NCBI GenBank assembly: GCA_037349315.1
Contig: JBAIAC010000030.1
Span: 12,483,501 to 12,547,500 of the forward strand
Length of the DNA: 64,000 nt
Direction: 5' to 3'
Source of the DNA: Chelydra serpentina
Lineage: Eukaryota > Chordata > Testudines > Chelydridae
Of this stretch, positions 60,668-64,000 are shown one piece after another (the stretch's first letter is position 1; the number at the start of each line of letters is the position of its first letter). The notes under the pieces were generated by a model. The model was not told the DNA's origin. It did not search any database and saw only the letters and a list, made by a program, of their open reading frames with translations. The position numbers and the translations under genes were made by a program.

Positions 60668-61468
60668 AGGCCTGTCATAAATATAAAGGGAAGGGGTGAG
60701 AGGGTCTGATGCAGTACTATAAAATCCTCTTACCAGTAAAGGGTTAAGAAACGCAGGTAGCCAGGCTGACACCTGACCGGGCTGGCATCTGACCAATAAG
60801 GGATCAAGATACTTTCAAATCTTGGGAGGGGGAAAAAGGGTTTGGTCTGTCTGTCTGTGATTCTCTCTGTGGGAGATAGATCAAGCAGTAACCATCCATC
60901 TTCTATGGAGTTAGTGAGTATTTAGATAATGCTTAGGTTTTTCTGTTTGTTTTTAGCTTGGGAAATTCGTTGTGCTGGAGGAAATGTGTATTCTTGGTTT
61001 TGTCGCATTTTTCTGTAACTTGAAGGTTTTGCCCAGGGGTGGGATCCCTCTGAGTTAGGAAATTGAGTACCCTGTAAAAGATATACCATCCTGATTTTAG
61101 AGATGATTTTTACCTTTCTTTTTTTAATAAAATCCTTCTCTAAGAATCTGACTATTTTCCGTTGTTCTAAGACCCCAGGGGGTGGGTTTTGGATCACTGT
61201 GTAACCAATTGGTTAGGAGATTATTCACAAGGTCCCCAGGAAAGGGGATATTTTGTGGGGAAGGGGAACTTCAAGTGGTCCTCTTCCCTGGTTCTTGTTT
61301 AAATCACTTGATGGTGGCAGCGAGAAGCTTTTCTCAGGGTGCAGGGGAGATTTTGTACCTTGGGAAGTTTTAACCTAAACTGGTAGAAATAAGCTTTGGG
61401 GGTCTTTCATGCGGGTCCCCACATCTGTACCCTAGAGTTCAGAGTGGGGAGGGAACCTTGACAAGGCC
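60668..61468 (+). mobile_element. Solo-LTR-like element with 5-bp duplication
   Basis: The unit 60673-61463 starts TGTCA and ends TGACA, the inverted TG...CA termini of LTRs, and is flanked by AGGCC on both sides (60668-60672, 61464-61468). A TATA box CTATAAAA lies at 60717-60724 and AATAAA at 61126-61131. It is a common turtle repeat. A 5-bp duplication fits ERV3/ERVL-like or Gypsy-type integrases. TGGTGGCAGCGAGAAG at 61312 looks like a primer-binding site but lies inside the unit, so the LTR boundary reading is not fully settled. No viral gene is present. Confidence 0.72.
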
Positions 61469-61741
61469 TGTTACTAATTTTTATATATTATTTGTTAAGC
61501 ACCTACAGCCTGCTCAGCCTTGTGTAAGATACAGGCCCGCATCCATCCCCTGATCCACCTAAGCCTTTTAGCCACCTTCGTGCTCTTTTTAACAGGCCAG
61601 CCAGAGGCATGAATTACTGCAGCCTCAAGTCTGCTTTAACTCACGTTCAGGTGCCCATGTCTCCAAGGCACTGTCATAGCAGCAGGGAATTACTGAAACA
61701 CAAGGGTATTTCAGCCATCCTATTCTCCCAGTCATCCCCAC

Positions 61742-62026
61742 TAAGGGTAGGTCCACACTACTCGCCGGATTCGGCGGGTAGAGATCGATTTATCGCGTCT
61801 CATCTGGACGCGATAAATCGATCCCAGAAGTGCTCCCCATCAACTGCGGAACTCCGGCTCGGCGAGAGGAGGAAGCGCTGTCGACGGGGGAGCCTGCCTG
61901 CGCTGCGTGGCCCCGCAGTAAGTAAACTTAGTTCGATCTAGGAAACGTCGACTTCAGCTACGCTATTCTCATAGCTGAAGTTGCGTTTCCTAGATCGATC
62001 CCTGCCCCAGTGTAGACCAGCCCTAA
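61742..62026. mobile_element. PIF/Harbinger-like MITE with internal palindromes
   Basis: Termini GGGTAGGTCCACACT and AGTGTAGACCAGCCC are inverted with mismatches and flanked by TAA on both sides (61742-61744 and 62024-62026), the 3-bp TWA-type duplication of PIF/Harbinger. Inside are a perfect 17-bp palindrome (61783-61799 with 61807-61823, 7-nt loop) and a near-perfect 26/27-bp one (61934-61960 with 61972-61997). CpG-rich and noncoding; an open frame across it (to 61941) is chance. Confidence 0.75.
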
Positions 62027-64000
62027 GCCATGATAGATTGGGAGGGTTGTGGCCTAGTAGATACTGCTGCACAATGATTCTGGCTTTCTAATGAAAGCTC
62101 CAGAACAGTAATGAAGTTCAGGTTGAAAAAATCATTAACCCCAACAAATTTGGGGTGGCTTTGTACTGATTAAAATGTTTGCCCAATTATATTAAACACT
62201 GAACAAACATAGTTATTCAAATGTTGGGTATTTCTGCGGTTACTGAAGGTACTTTCCCCTCTCCAAAGGTATAATTCTTTTGCATGAGATTCAGACAGTA
62301 GATATTGACAGAAGAATAGATAATAGATAATTGATGTCAAAGGCTGAATAAGGAAGTTGTCGATCAGCCAGAGCATATGTTATCTCTCTATGTAAAATAA
62401 TATAAAGTAATGGTGATTTATTGCTTGAAAAGTTGCTAGACTGAAAAATTCTTTGGAAAGGCTAGTGAATACAGATTGATTTTCCTAAAGAACTCTACTG
62501 AGCCCCATTTCTCTCCCCAAAGAACATTGCTTGGTCTAATTATATGCATTTTATAAAATTGCATTTTTAAAACGTTATAATGTTAAAACACCAAATAACT
62601 CATATTTTAAAACTCTTGGAAAGAGGAGTCTTTTTAGCGGTCTAATTTGATGCAATGTATAGATAAGAGAAGGTGATTCAGTTTTACAATGTTCTACAGT
62701 CATGCAGTATGTCAAACACTACATACCAGCCTTATTTATTAAACCCTAAGTAAGTATTTACACAAATCATTTTATCATGATAGGCTATGTTACTCTCCTT
62801 TGGGGGAAAATGGTTTTGAAGGAAGTATGAGTTATTTAAAGAGTTTTCCTTTAAATTGGAAGATTTAGGCATTTATTTTATTTAGGCATATTTCATATTT
62901 AAAGACTATTTGTGTGTAATAAACCATCTTATGCTGTTGTGAATGGTGAATTTCAGAAGAGATTATTTAACAACACCAGAGATGTAGGTTGTACTTCACA
63001 CTGGCACATCTACGTGGGGAAAATATCAATTTATTTCTGAACTAAGGCACTGGACATTTTTCAAAGTCTTAAATAATGTCATCCTCCAAGCTGTGTCTTT
63101 CATACAGTTCTTCATATTAACCTCACATATCCTAACCTACATAGAGCTAGTAGCTTCATTCTATCCTAATTGTTTATGTTCCCTACAAAGTTTCATCCCC
63201 AATTCAAACTCTTTCTTTACATTTTAGTAAATGCTTATGTACCAAATACTATCTCCACAAATTGTATTTTAATCACAGACTGCATCTACAACTTCTAATA
63301 ATGTTTAGTTTATGGTACCTTAGAATTTCAGACATGCACTCTAATAGACTTTGAGGAAGCTACAGGACCAGAAATTACTTAAACCCTTGTTCTAAAATAG
63401 CAGTCACTAGTGTGCTTCTATTAGAATTACACCAGACATGAGCTTGGCCCCATGCTTGTTTTCAATCAAAAGTAGCTGAGTTATTTTTTCAAAACAAACA
63501 CACCCTAAACCACAGGATCAAAGGAGCCCAAAGCAGCACAAACAACTCATGTTTCAACCCCTCCCCCAGTTACAGAGCTGCCTGTAAACCAGCTTTTTAA
63601 GCACATCAGTTTCTAAGCAGCTGACTCTACTAACACCAATTTTCAGCTGTTACTAATGATGTCATCACTTAACACTATACAGCCCACATTACACAGTCAG
63701 TTACAACTCTTCCTCATTCTGGAACAAATTCATCACTGATAGGACTCTACTGAAGTTAATACACTTACAGCAGGGAGGATTATGGCCCATTATGTCTTCT
63801 CTCATCATATCCATGTACATATATATTATCTTCAATGAGATTCCACTGGTATAACTGAGAGAATTTGGACCATCCCATTGCTATTACCAGTTCTATTAGA
63901 GGAAAAGAAATAAAAAACAAAATTTTGGATTCACATATAGTGATTTCTACTTATTCATTGTTTTCCTTACATCTACTTCTGATCCAATTGCCTCCTTTTA
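62027..64000. other. AT-rich unique DNA, no gene seen
   Basis: No long frame or recognised repeat to the end of the window. Confidence 0.55.

Overview
The window is vertebrate nuclear DNA, and the repeats point to a turtle (Testudines). They include CR1 LINEs ending in ATTCTATG units, a tRNA-derived SINE with a CR1-like tail (the design described for the tortoise Pol III SINE), Penelope-like (PLE) terminal sequences, and a GC-rich retrotransposon with a restriction-like endonuclease. I found no host protein-coding exon I can defend. Every long open frame is either retrotransposon reverse transcriptase or a chance frame. The background is AT-rich and CpG-poor, like a gene desert or a very long intron.

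Layout. 1-3 kb is unique AT-rich DNA with a PLE-end scrap and a CA repeat. About 3.1-4.13 kb is a strong CpG island, the only promoter-like stretch, followed directly by two copies of one MITE (4.15-4.47 kb). 4.5-19 kb is mostly unique, with a palindromic PLE-derived insertion (8.66-8.92 kb), a tRNA SINE nested in an old CR1 (16.6-17.1 kb) and a 108-bp hairpin (17.7 kb). 19.25-22.37 kb holds a 5'-truncated PLE and then a young 5'-truncated retrotransposon of the R2/NeSL superclade inside a perfect 55-bp target-site duplication. 23.4-24.5 kb is a GC-richer, internally repetitive block. 31.5-32.1 kb is a young CR1 3' end. 39.2-43.56 kb is a run of older LINE pieces. 48.84-50.83 kb is a young CR1 with an uninterrupted RT frame. 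52.2-53.3 kb and 59.9-60.3 kb are antisense LINE relics. 57.1-57.85 kb is a SINE plus an LTR-like sequence with three direct repeats. 59.05-59.3 kb is a second palindromic PLE-derived insertion. 60.67-61.47 kb is an LTR-like element with a 5-bp duplication. 61.74-62.03 kb is a PIF/Harbinger-like MITE. The rest is unique AT-rich DNA with microsatellites and short dyad-symmetric repeats.

The genes form no host pathway. Two observations stand out. The first is the restriction-like-endonuclease retrotransposon with its 55-bp duplication. The second is a PLE-derived repeat family, some copies of which carry a hammerhead-ribozyme-like core and insert as fold-back dimers flanked by 13-bp duplications.
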